Assembly (NCBI GenBank): GCA_013813075.1
Contig: JACCSI010000117.1
Coordinates: 1 to 7,778 of the forward strand
Length of the DNA: 7,778 bases
Source: Acidobacteriota bacterium
GTDB taxonomy: Bacteria; Acidobacteriota; Vicinamibacteria; Vicinamibacterales; UBA2999
Reading direction: 5' to 3'
The notes beneath the pieces were generated by a model. It saw only the letters and a list, made by a program, of their open reading frames with translations, ran no database searches and was not told the DNA's origin. Positions 1-5,747 of the stretch are shown here, piece after piece; positions within the stretch are counted from its first letter, which is position 1; each line of letters begins with the position of its first letter. Both the position numbers and the translations under genes were made by a program.

Positions 1-1290
1 GGCACTGCACGGCTCGACGCGCAGCCGCAACCCACCACGGTTGGCACGTCGAGTTCCCCGGTGACCCTTGCCGAACTCGAGCGCCTCGCGCTGCAGGCCA
101 ATCCCACGCTTCGCGGCGCGGAAGCACAGGTCGAGGCGTCGCGGAACCGCGCGCGCCAGGCCGGCGCCTGGCCCAATCCGACCATGGGCTACTCGGGCGA
201 GGAGATCAAGCTCGGCGACATCGATCGCCGCGGCGAACATGGCTTCTTCGTCGAGCAATCGATTCTGCTCGGCGGCAAGCGTCGACTGAACCGTGCAGTC
301 TTCGATCGCGCCACGGAACGCGCCGAGGCGGAACTCGAGACGCAGCGGTTTCGTGTGTCGAGCTCCACACGCGCCGCTTTTTATCGCGCGCTCGCCGCAG
401 AACGTCGTGTCGAGGTCCAGGAACGGCTCGCGGCGCTCGTCTCGGAGGCGGTGGCGATCACGGCGCAGCTGTTCAATGTCGGCGCGGCCGACCGCCCGGA
501 CTTTCTCGAGTCGGAGATCGAGGCCCAGCGCGTGCAGCTCGAATTGAACGCCGCACGAAACCGGGTGTTTGCCATGCGTCAGCAACTGGCCGCCGTCGTC
601 GGTCAGGCAGACATTGCCGGGCGGGCGCTCGTGGGCACGCTCGAAGACGCGCTGCCCGAACTGGAGCGCGAGGCGACGCTGCAGCGGTATCTCGAGCAGA
701 GTCCGCAGCTGCGAGCGGCACGCGCGGCGCTGGCGGGTACTCAGGCCTCTACGGCCGTCGCGCGGCGCGAGACCTTCCCCGACCTGTTCGTGCGCGGCGG
801 GGCGGCATACAACCGCGAGCGCGGCGAAGACTCCGGCCGGCCGATCGGGTGGGAGGGCGGCCTCGAAGTCGGGGTGTCCGTGCCGCTCTTCGATCGCAAC
901 CGATACGGTGTCGCGGCGGCTCGCGCCGAAGAGACGCGCGCCACGGCGGACGTGCAGCGTCTCGAGCTCTCCCTGCGCGCGCAGGTCGCGATGGCGTTCT
1001 CGGAATATCTGACAGCGTTGCGCGAATCGGAGAGCTACCGCCGCGAAATCATTCCCAAGGCGGAGGAAGCGTACCGGTTGTATCTGGCGCGGTATCGCGA
1101 GATGGCGGCGGCGTACCCGCAGGTGCTGATCGCGCAGCGAACGCTGTTCGAGCTGTCGTCGCGCTATCTCGAACGGGTTGAAGAGGCGTGGCGCGGCGCG
1201 ATGGAAATCCAGGGGTTCCTCGCAGGCGAAGGACTGGCCTCGCCCGGCGAGGTCGACGCCGAACGGCGTGAACGTGGAGGACGGCAATGA
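1..1290 (+). CDS. TolC/CusC-like efflux outer-membrane protein, 5'-truncated
   Basis: Outer-membrane factor of the OEP/TolC family, the trimeric exit duct of tripartite efflux pumps; the CusC/CzcC type works with heavy-metal RND pumps. The frame is open from base 1 with no stop, and the GTG at 61 has no good ribosome site, so the true start and the signal peptide lie upstream; 429 residues are visible. Two OEP repeats are seen, roughly residues 22-210 and 215-415, both rich in long Ala/Glu/Arg helices. Family landmarks are VTLAELERLALQANPTLRGA at the start of the first repeat, GGKRRL at 91-96, LFNVGAADRPDF near 157-168 and VPLFDRNRYG at 294-303. The stop overlaps the next gene's start (ATGA), so the two are probably translationally coupled. 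The metal-pump assignment rests on sequence style and the metal-linked neighbours; the substrate cannot be read from the protein. No RND or adaptor gene is visible. Confidence 0.9.
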   Translation, partial: GTARLDAQPQPTTVGTSSSPVTLAELERLALQANPTLRGAEAQVEASRNRARQAGAWPNPTMGYSGEEIKLGDIDRRGEHGFFVEQSILLGGKRRLNRAVFDRATERAEAELETQRFRVSSSTRAAFYRALAAERRVEVQERLAALVSEAVAITAQLFNVGAADRPDFLESEIEAQRVQLELNAARNRVFAMRQQLAAVVGQADIAGRALVGTLEDALPELEREATLQRYLEQSPQLRAARAALAGTQASTAVARRETFPDLFVRGGAAYNRERGEDSGRPIGWEGGLEVGVSVPLFDRNRYGVAAARAEETRATADVQRLELSLRAQVAMAFSEYLTALRESESYRREIIPKAEEAYRLYLARYREMAAAYPQVLIAQRTLFELSSRYLERVEEAWRGAMEIQGFLAGEGLASPGEVDAERRERGGRQ

Positions 1291-2213
1291 TCATTCGTTT
1301 CTTACTTACCGTGTTCTTCTCCGGCACCAGCTTCATCCCAGCGTTCGCACAGCAGGCCGGGCCGTCTGCAAATGCGGCCGAGACACTGGCCCAATGCGCG
1401 CAAGTGCAACCTGTGATTCAGCGGCTGCTCGACGGTGCGTCGGCGCGACTGGAAGCCGCGCGACAGAGCAACAGCGCCGAGGCGTTGCGAGCCGCGGTCG
1501 CCGATGTCGATGGCGCGCTGCGCGATGTGCGCGCACAACTCGCGCCCTGCGCCAACGTGCCACCGGCTGGCGACGCGCACGCCGGCCATGCGATGCCGAA
1601 CGTGCAACAGGCGCCAGCAGCCGCACCCGGTACGCCGGCCATGGCTCCACGCAGTACCACTCCGGCTCCCGCCGCAGTGGCTCCCGGAGCTAAGGCGCCT
1701 GCTGGCGCCGTTGACCCGCACGCAGGACATGGCCTGCAGGCGGCGCCCGCGAAACCGACGCCTGCGGCCAAGCCTGCACCCGGCGCGAAACCGCGGGCGG
1801 GTACAAAGCCACCCGCGGCCCCGCCGATGGATCATTCGAAAATGAATATGGGCACTGCCACGAAAGCCGCGACGGGTGCCAAGACAGCGCTGGGAAAGGG
1901 GGCGCCAGCCACACCTCCATCCGTGGATCATTCAAAGATGGACATGGGTACCGCAGCCAAGCCCGCGCCCCGGACGAAACCGGCACCCGGCGCCAAGCCT
2001 GAGGCGCCCGCTGCGCCCATGGATCATTCGAAGATGTCGATGGGCACGCCGGACACGGCCGCGCAGGCGACCGATCCGGTCTGCGGGCTCAAGGTCGACC
2101 CGGCCACAGCTCCGCAGAGCAAGCACGGCGGCCAGACCTACTATTTCTGCTCGGACCAACATCGCGAGCTGTTTCAGAAGACCCCGGCGAAGTATTTGCC
2201 GAAAGGACAGTGA
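1287..2213 (+). CDS. Exported Met/His-rich metal-binding protein with C-terminal YHS domain
   Basis: Probable periplasmic metal (copper) binding protein of 308 residues. A signal peptide (1-21, cut after AFA) is followed by a helical part (about 28-90) with Cys37 and Cys88 near its ends, which could form a disulfide. A low-complexity Ala/Pro/Lys linker follows, carrying HAGH motifs at 98-101 and 145-148 and three MDHSKM-type motifs at 181, 213 and 245 (the second begins with Val). A YHS domain ends the protein (about 263-305: DPVCGLKVD, then YYFCSDQH, with Cys266 and Cys288). DHSxM motifs are known from copper-resistance proteins of the CopA/PcoA type, and YHS domains occur in copper ATPases and related proteins; copper as the ligand here is inferred. 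The start is supported by GGAGG at 1276-1280, six bases upstream, and by the ATGA overlap with the TolC stop. The linker limits homology-based naming. Confidence 0.88.
   Translation: MIIRFLLTVFFSGTSFIPAFAQQAGPSANAAETLAQCAQVQPVIQRLLDGASARLEAARQSNSAEALRAAVADVDGALRDVRAQLAPCANVPPAGDAHAGHAMPNVQQAPAAAPGTPAMAPRSTTPAPAAVAPGAKAPAGAVDPHAGHGLQAAPAKPTPAAKPAPGAKPRAGTKPPAAPPMDHSKMNMGTATKAATGAKTALGKGAPATPPSVDHSKMDMGTAAKPAPRTKPAPGAKPEAPAAPMDHSKMSMGTPDTAAQATDPVCGLKVDPATAPQSKHGGQTYYFCSDQHRELFQKTPAKYLPKGQ
1827..2048 (+). repeat. In-frame repeats of a metal-binding motif with a 96-bp period
   Basis: Three copies of a 30-base core encoding (M/V)DHSKMxMGT begin at 1827, 1923 and 2019, exactly 96 bases (32 codons) apart. 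Between the cores lie Ala/Pro/Lys-rich linkers with recurring KPAPGAKP-like words. The cores share ggatcattc and a following aagatg/aaatg, while the linkers have diverged. This looks like an internal tandem duplication in which selection kept the metal-ligand cores. Confidence 0.85.
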
Positions 2214-2219
2214 CGCGCC

Positions 2220-2846
2220 ATGCGAGCTGTCGTCAAAGCGTTGCTGCTATTCGCCGGATTGGGGCTCCTGCTCGCCGGCGCCGGTGGGTGCTACCTGATG
2301 AGCACCGGCTTCAGCGCGCGGCCGGATCCAGGCGGGCTAGAGAGCTTTGCCGCCCTGGGAATCCGGAATATGGCGATCAGCCGCCAGGCGCGAGGTCTCA
2401 GCAACCCAGTCGAACGATCGTCCGAGGTCATTGCCAGCGGCCGCGCGCACTTTGCCGATCACTGCGCCAGCTGCCATGCCAACGACGGCAGTGGCGATAC
2501 CACGATCGGCAAGGGCTTGTATCCGCGTGCTCCGGACATGCGGTTGGCGCGGACCCAAGACTTGTCCGACGGCGAATTGTTCTACATTATCGAAAACGGC
2601 GTGCGCCTGACCGGCATGCCTGCATGGGGCACGGGAGATCCCTCGGGCGAGTCCGCCAGCTGGCACCTCGTGCACTTCATTCGACACATGCCCGAACTCA
2701 GCGAGGCGGAACTCGGAGAAATGGACAGCTTCAATCCGGCGCCTCCCGCGGAAGTCCGCCAGCGTATGCTCGAACAGCAATTTCTCGAGGGCCTCGATCT
2801 GCTCTCGAAACCGACCGCGACCCCGGTTAGCCCGCACAAACACTAA
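2220..2846 (+). CDS. Membrane-anchored mono-haem cytochrome c
   Basis: Class I-type c cytochrome of 208 residues carrying one covalent haem on the periplasmic side, so an electron carrier. The N-terminus (about 4-28) is a hydrophobic segment that acts as an uncleaved anchor or signal peptide; Cys24 follows AGAGG, a poor lipobox, so lipidation is possible but not favoured. The haem site is C82-A-S-C85-H86, and Met133 in TGMPAW is the probable distal ligand. The tail (about 170-208) is polar, with a His-Lys-His end. It starts six bases after the YHS-protein stop, with AAAGGA at 2202-2207 upstream, and is followed after ten bases by the next gene, so it is in the operon. Its redox partner is not in the window; a role in the redox state of copper or in a nearby oxidoreductase is only a guess. 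Confidence 0.9.
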   Translation: MRAVVKALLLFAGLGLLLAGAGGCYLMSTGFSARPDPGGLESFAALGIRNMAISRQARGLSNPVERSSEVIASGRAHFADHCASCHANDGSGDTTIGKGLYPRAPDMRLARTQDLSDGELFYIIENGVRLTGMPAWGTGDPSGESASWHLVHFIRHMPELSEAELGEMDSFNPAPPAEVRQRMLEQQFLEGLDLLSKPTATPVSPHKH

Positions 2847-2851
2847 GGAGG
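2845..2851 (+). promoter_or_regulatory. Strong ribosome binding site that fixes a GTG start
   Basis: AAGGAGG lies five bases before the GTG at 2857 and overlaps the TAA stop of the cytochrome gene. It is among the best Shine-Dalgarno matches in the window. It supports GTG as the start because it places a proper signal peptide at the N-terminus. Confidence 0.8.
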
Positions 2852-2856
2852 AACAC

Positions 2857-3333
2857 GTGAGACTGAGATTTGCGCCGCTCCTGCTCGCCGCCCTCGTCGC
2901 CATCCCGGTGTCGAGTGGCGCACAGACCAATGAACAGACGATCGATGAATGGCTGAAAGGCTATGACGTCGCGTTCCTCGCCAAGGACCTCGACAAACTG
3001 GGGACGTATTACCATCCGGATGTCACCGTCTACGAGGGCGCCGGCGTCAACAACGGCTGGGCCGACTACCGAGATCATCATCTCGGACCTGAACTCAAGG
3101 CCTTCGAAAATCTCGAGTTCGGCCACACCAATCGTCGCGTCCAGATGCTCGGCGATCGGGTCGCGCTGGTGACGTCGGAATACTTCATCAAAGCCAAGAT
3201 GAATACCCGGATGCTTGATTCTGTCGGACGAGAGACTCTCGTGCTCGAGAAACAGGCCGATGGCAACTGGAAGATTCGCCATTCACACACCGGGAGCCGT
3301 GCACGGCCGGCGCCCAAGCCACCCGGCCGTTAG
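2857..3333 (+). CDS. Exported NTF2/SnoaL-like (DUF4440-type) protein
   Basis: Small exported protein (158 residues, signal peptide about 1-22, cut after SGA) with a cone-shaped NTF2-like fold predicted from sequence style. Signs are an N-terminal helix DEWLKGYDVAFLAKDLDKL, then YYHPDVTVYEGAGVNNGWADY, a central RVALVTSEYF strand and a closing WKIRHSHTGSR (138-147), the usual C-terminal signature of DUF4440/SnoaL-like proteins. This fold serves many binding and catalytic roles, so no reaction can be named. Histidines 53, 74, 75, 90, 142 and 144 are numerous for its size and could line the pocket or bind a metal, but this is inference. The basic Pro-rich tail (148-158) looks disordered. It follows the cytochrome gene closely and has its own strong ribosome site. 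I know no established function for this family in metal operons. Confidence 0.82.
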   Translation: MRLRFAPLLLAALVAIPVSSGAQTNEQTIDEWLKGYDVAFLAKDLDKLGTYYHPDVTVYEGAGVNNGWADYRDHHLGPELKAFENLEFGHTNRRVQMLGDRVALVTSEYFIKAKMNTRMLDSVGRETLVLEKQADGNWKIRHSHTGSRARPAPKPPGR

Positions 3334-3359
3334 GACCTCGCAATCACAAGGAGCAGACA

Positions 3360-3713
3360 ATGAACAGACGACTTTTTGTTTCACTGATGGCCACGGGACT
3401 GATGCTGACGTGGGCACCGATACTCGGCGCCCACCCCGGTCACGCCAAGAAGGTGCTCGGCACGGTCAGCGTCATCAACGGCAACCACGTCGAAGTCAAA
3501 GAGGCCGACGGCAAGGTGTCGATGCATATGCTCGATGGCAAGACCAAGATCAAGCGTGGCAGCAAAATCCTGAAGGCGTCGGATGTCAAGGTCGGCGACC
3601 GCGTTGTCCTTACCGTCAACGAGGAAAAGGACAAGGCGGGCAAAGCGATCGTCACGGTAACTGAAGTCCAACTGTCCGCAGCGCCGGCGGCCAAACCCGG
3701 AGCGAAGCAGTAA
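3360..3713 (+). CDS. Small exported DUF5666-like protein, possible metal binder
   Basis: Exported protein of 117 residues. The signal peptide runs to Ala24, so the mature protein would begin His25-Pro-Gly-His28. A small beta-barrel-like domain follows (about 32-105): KVLGTVSVINGNHVEVKEAD, then VSMHMLDGKTKIKRG and ASDVKVGDRVVLTV. This pattern of GTV, a central T-x-I and VGDRVVL fits DUF5666 and other OB-like small domains. The M55-H56-M57 cluster and the HPGH N-terminus are plausible copper ligands, recalling the small periplasmic chaperone CusF, but I see no CusF signature, so that identity is not claimed. The tail (106-117) is Ala/Pro/Lys-rich. AAGGAG at 3348-3353 supports the start, and the stop is only four bases before ycnI, implying coupled expression. 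Confidence 0.78.
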   Translation: MNRRLFVSLMATGLMLTWAPILGAHPGHAKKVLGTVSVINGNHVEVKEADGKVSMHMLDGKTKIKRGSKILKASDVKVGDRVVLTVNEEKDKAGKAIVTVTEVQLSAAPAAKPGAKQ

Positions 3714-3717
3714 CGCC

Positions 3718-4158
3718 ATGCGCAGGCAAATGCTTGCCCTTGCGGTCGGGGTCCTCCTCGTGCCGGTTCTTGCCTCCGCGCACGTCACGGTCCGCCCGCG
3801 CGAATCGAAGTCGGGCGCCGAGGAGCGCTACACCATCCGCGTGCCTACCGAAGGCGTGGTGTCCACGACCAAGGTGGAACTGGAAGTGCCCGATGGCGTA
3901 ACCATTGTCGATGTGCCGAAACCGGAGGGCGCAACGCACGAATTGAAACGCGCCAACGGCCGGGTCGTGGCGATCGTCTGGACCAAGGAGATTAAAGCCA
4001 AGGAGGCGGCGGAGTTCCTCTTTGTGGCGCGTAACCCGAGCGGCGCCACGGAGCTCGCGTGGAAAGCCCATCAGCATTTCGCCGATGGCACGGTCAGCGA
4101 TTGGACCGGCCCGCCGAGCAAACGGCCGGCGTCGATCACAAAGCTCGCCGCGAAGTAA
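3718..4158 (+). CDS. YcnI-like (DUF1775) periplasmic copper-binding protein
   Basis: YcnI-family protein of 146 residues. The signal peptide ends LASA-21, leaving His22 (HVTVRP) as the mature N-terminus, as in this family. In the characterised Bacillus subtilis YcnI the N-terminal His, a Glu and a Trp bind Cu(II). Here the likely equivalents are His22, Glu54 in TTKVELEVPDG and Trp129 in VSDWTGPP; the last two positions are my alignment by eye. The conserved core YTIRVPTEGVVSTTKVELEV is present. The family usually carries a C-terminal membrane helix or further domain in Gram-positives; this copy ends in a short Lys-rich tail, so it should be a soluble periplasmic protein. No strong ribosome site is seen, but the gene starts four bases after the previous stop. 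A role in copper binding or delivery is well supported; its direct partner is unknown. Confidence 0.92.
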   Translation: MRRQMLALAVGVLLVPVLASAHVTVRPRESKSGAEERYTIRVPTEGVVSTTKVELEVPDGVTIVDVPKPEGATHELKRANGRVVAIVWTKEIKAKEAAEFLFVARNPSGATELAWKAHQHFADGTVSDWTGPPSKRPASITKLAAK

Positions 4159-4167
4159 CCTGTCACC

Positions 4168-4195
4168 GACGTCGCCGGAGACTCCGGGCGACGTC
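4168..4195 (+). terminator. GC-rich stem-loop after ycnI, possible terminator or attenuator
   Basis: Inverted repeat GACGTCGCC (4168-4176) and GGCGACGTC (4187-4195) gives a perfect 9-bp stem; the ten intervening bases include the small self-complementary GGAGACTCC. No T-run follows, so a simple intrinsic terminator is not assured. It could instead stabilise the upstream mRNA or act with the overlapping hairpin at 4192-4208. Confidence 0.5.
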
Positions 4196-4208
4196 TCACT
4201 TGGAGACG
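4192..4208 (+). promoter_or_regulatory. Stem-loop that would cover the DUF4198 ribosome site
   Basis: CGTCTC (4192-4197) pairs with GAGACG (4203-4208) around a five-base ACTTG loop. The right side includes most of GGAG (4202-4205), the best ribosome site for the ATG at 4215. The left arm overlaps the right arm of the 4168-4195 stem, so the two structures cannot form together. Confidence 0.35.
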
Positions 4209-4214
4209 CCGAAG

Positions 4215-5048
4215 ATGATTCGTTGCCGCCGCCGCGTCGTCATTGCCGCCACCTTGGGGATTGCCCTGTGGGGAGGCACGGCGGTCGCGCACGACTTCTG
4301 GCTCGTGCCTGACGCCTTTCGAGTTGCCGCCAACGGCGAGCTCGTCGTGCGCGGACAAACCAGCAGCGCTTTTCCGACAACCCTATCTGCGGTTACACCT
4401 GATCGCATCACCGTCGCGCGCATCGTCGGCGCTGCCGACGACGAACAGATCGAGGCGCTGTCCACGCGCGAGAACTCGCTCGTCCTCCGGCATCGTCCGA
4501 AGACTCAGGGGCAGAAACTCGTCGCGGTGTCGGTCGGTTGGCGTCACGTCAAAGAAACGGCGGAAAGTTTTCGCAAGTACCTAGTGGCCGAAGGTGCCGA
4601 GCACGCATTGAAGCATTACGACCAGACCGGCCAGCTTCCAACCTCGGACATCGTGCGCCGATATGCCAAGTACGGTAAGACCGCGGTCGAGTACGGCAGC
4701 GGTCCGCGGGCCTATGACCGCGTCGTCGCCCAACCACTCGAGTTTGTGCCGCTGACCGATCCCGGGGATGCGAGGGTTGCATCGCAGCTCCGCATGCGGC
4801 TGCTCTTTCAGGGGAAGCCTCTTGCCAACGCTCGCATCCACGCCGGGATCGCTCCGCAGTCAGGTGCCAAACCGACGGCGGACGTCACCTTGAGTAGCTC
4901 GGAGGATGGCATTATCAACGTGCCGATCGGCAGCGCAGGCTTGTGGAACGTCCGGACGATTCACGTCGTGCCCGCCCCTGCCGGTGCCGACGCCAACTGG
5001 GACGTCCACTGGGCGACATTCGTGTACTACGTCGCACCGACACGTTAG
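4215..5048 (+). CDS. DUF4198 domain protein, exported, metal-transport associated
   Basis: DUF4198-family exported protein of 277 residues. The frame is open further upstream (to 4059), but that would run through the end of ycnI; ATG 4215 has GGAG nine bases upstream and yields a clean signal peptide. Cleavage after AVA-25 leaves mature His26-Asp-Phe-Trp-Leu, the family's signature N-terminus. Other family marks are FRKYLVAEGAEHAL (119-132), VRRYAKYGKTAVEYGSG (147-163), QPLEFVPLTDP (173-183), a fibronectin-like MRLLFQGKPLANARIHAG stretch (194-211) and a C-terminal WDVHWATFVYYV (262-273). Some DUF4198 proteins accompany nickel/cobalt uptake or TonB receptors, and the family is thought to be periplasmic substrate-binding. 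Here the ycnI neighbour suggests copper or another transition metal; this is inference. The His-Asp-Phe-Trp N-terminus could serve as a ligand. It is the last gene of the plus-strand run. Confidence 0.87.
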   Translation: MIRCRRRVVIAATLGIALWGGTAVAHDFWLVPDAFRVAANGELVVRGQTSSAFPTTLSAVTPDRITVARIVGAADDEQIEALSTRENSLVLRHRPKTQGQKLVAVSVGWRHVKETAESFRKYLVAEGAEHALKHYDQTGQLPTSDIVRRYAKYGKTAVEYGSGPRAYDRVVAQPLEFVPLTDPGDARVASQLRMRLLFQGKPLANARIHAGIAPQSGAKPTADVTLSSSEDGIINVPIGSAGLWNVRTIHVVPAPAGADANWDVHWATFVYYVAPTR

Positions 5049-5080
5049 CGGTCAGCGCGGGCGCCCATTCTGGAGGGGAT

Positions 5081-5143
5081 CTCGAGTTCCTAACGGTCAC
5101 GAATCTTGAAGGGGAACGTGATCGAGGGAACCGTGACCTCGAG
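5081..5143. terminator. Stem-loop between the convergent operons, possible bidirectional terminator
   Basis: GGTCACG (5095-5101) pairs with CGTGACC (5132-5138), a 7-bp stem around a 30-base loop. A CTCGAG at 5081-5086 matches CTCGAG at 5138-5143, which would lengthen the stem across an eight-base bulge. It sits in the 101-base gap between the two converging stop codons. There is no T-run on either strand, so factor-dependent ends or none at all remain possible. Confidence 0.35.
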
Positions 5144-5149
5144 CGAACG

Positions 5150-5740
5150 TCAGGGTGTGACGACCCTTTCGTAGTAGCCGCTGATCTTGAGAGTGATCGT
5201 CACCGGCGTGTCGTTGAGGTTTTGCCAGAACCATCCATGCAATCCGGCTTGCGGAGCGGTCAGTGTCCCATGGCCGCGTTCCTGGCCCTCGTCCTTCCAG
5301 TAGCTGATGAATTCACCCTCAGCGGCGTTGACGGCCTCGCCGTGCATGTCGACATCGACGCCGCCGCCCGTCGCCGTCCAACTGAAGACCATCGTCTGTC
5401 CCGCGCCCATGACGGCCTTGCGTTCGGTGCCTTCGCCCGACTTCAGCACGATCGAAAGTTCATCGCTGCGAAAGGGTGCCGTCGACTTCTGCAAAGGCGC
5501 CGCAGTCGATCGACGTTCAGCGTTGAGGGCATCAGAGATCGCAACGCTTTCCGCGACCGGGTCCGCCGGTCGATACAGCCCTATCCGCCGCCCGATACCG
5601 GTAGGATCGCGGCCGTATTCCGAGGGCAGGATGATCGTCACCAACAGGATGCCGGCGACCAGTGCCGCCAGCGCCGTGGCGCGCCACAACTGGCGCAACG
5701 AGGGTAATTCCGGGTTCGCGTCAGCTGCCAACTTCTGCAT
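5150..5740 (-). CDS. Single-pass 'transmembrane anchor' protein paired with HupE
   Basis: Protein of 196 residues with a short cytoplasmic N-terminus (ELPSLRQLWRATALA), one membrane helix (about 20-39) and a large periplasmic part. After it comes PSEYGRDPTGIGRRIGL (39-55), a conserved stretch in this family of anchor proteins, then a low-complexity linker (60-92) and a beta-rich domain (93-193) with FSWTATGGGVDVDMHGE, YWKDEGQERGHGTL and AGLHGWFWQNLNDTPVTITL. This resembles a GOLD or jelly-roll sandwich, by eye only. His133, His157 and His168 are conspicuous. It starts seven bases after the hupE stop, with TAGGGA overlapping that stop, so the two are coupled and probably act together. I recognise the family as a usual HupE/UreJ neighbour but no function has been shown to my knowledge. 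It ends at a TGA facing the DUF4198 gene. Confidence 0.82.
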   Translation of the reverse strand: MQKLAADANPELPSLRQLWRATALAALVAGILLVTIILPSEYGRDPTGIGRRIGLYRPADPVAESVAISDALNAERRSTAAPLQKSTAPFRSDELSIVLKSGEGTERKAVMGAGQTMVFSWTATGGGVDVDMHGEAVNAAEGEFISYWKDEGQERGHGTLTAPQAGLHGWFWQNLNDTPVTITLKISGYYERVVTP

Positions 5741-5747
5741 GGTGTCC

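Noticed and set aside
849..1181. Alternative plus-strand frame inside the TolC gene
   Set aside because: Shadow frame with Arg/Gly-rich composition inside a clear OEP coding region.
1302..1931. Minus-strand open frame of 209 codons opposite the Met/His-rich gene
   Set aside because: Composition mirrors the Ala/Pro-rich linker on the other strand; no domain, and the plus frame has a signal peptide and YHS domain.
1827..2048. CRISPR-like array
   Set aside because: The 96-base periodic cores are in frame within a coding region and encode a conserved metal motif; the intervals are linkers, not spacers.
4059..4214. N-terminal extension of the DUF4198 protein by 52 codons
   Set aside because: It overlaps ycnI out of frame and places the signal peptide internally; ATG 4215 has its own ribosome site.
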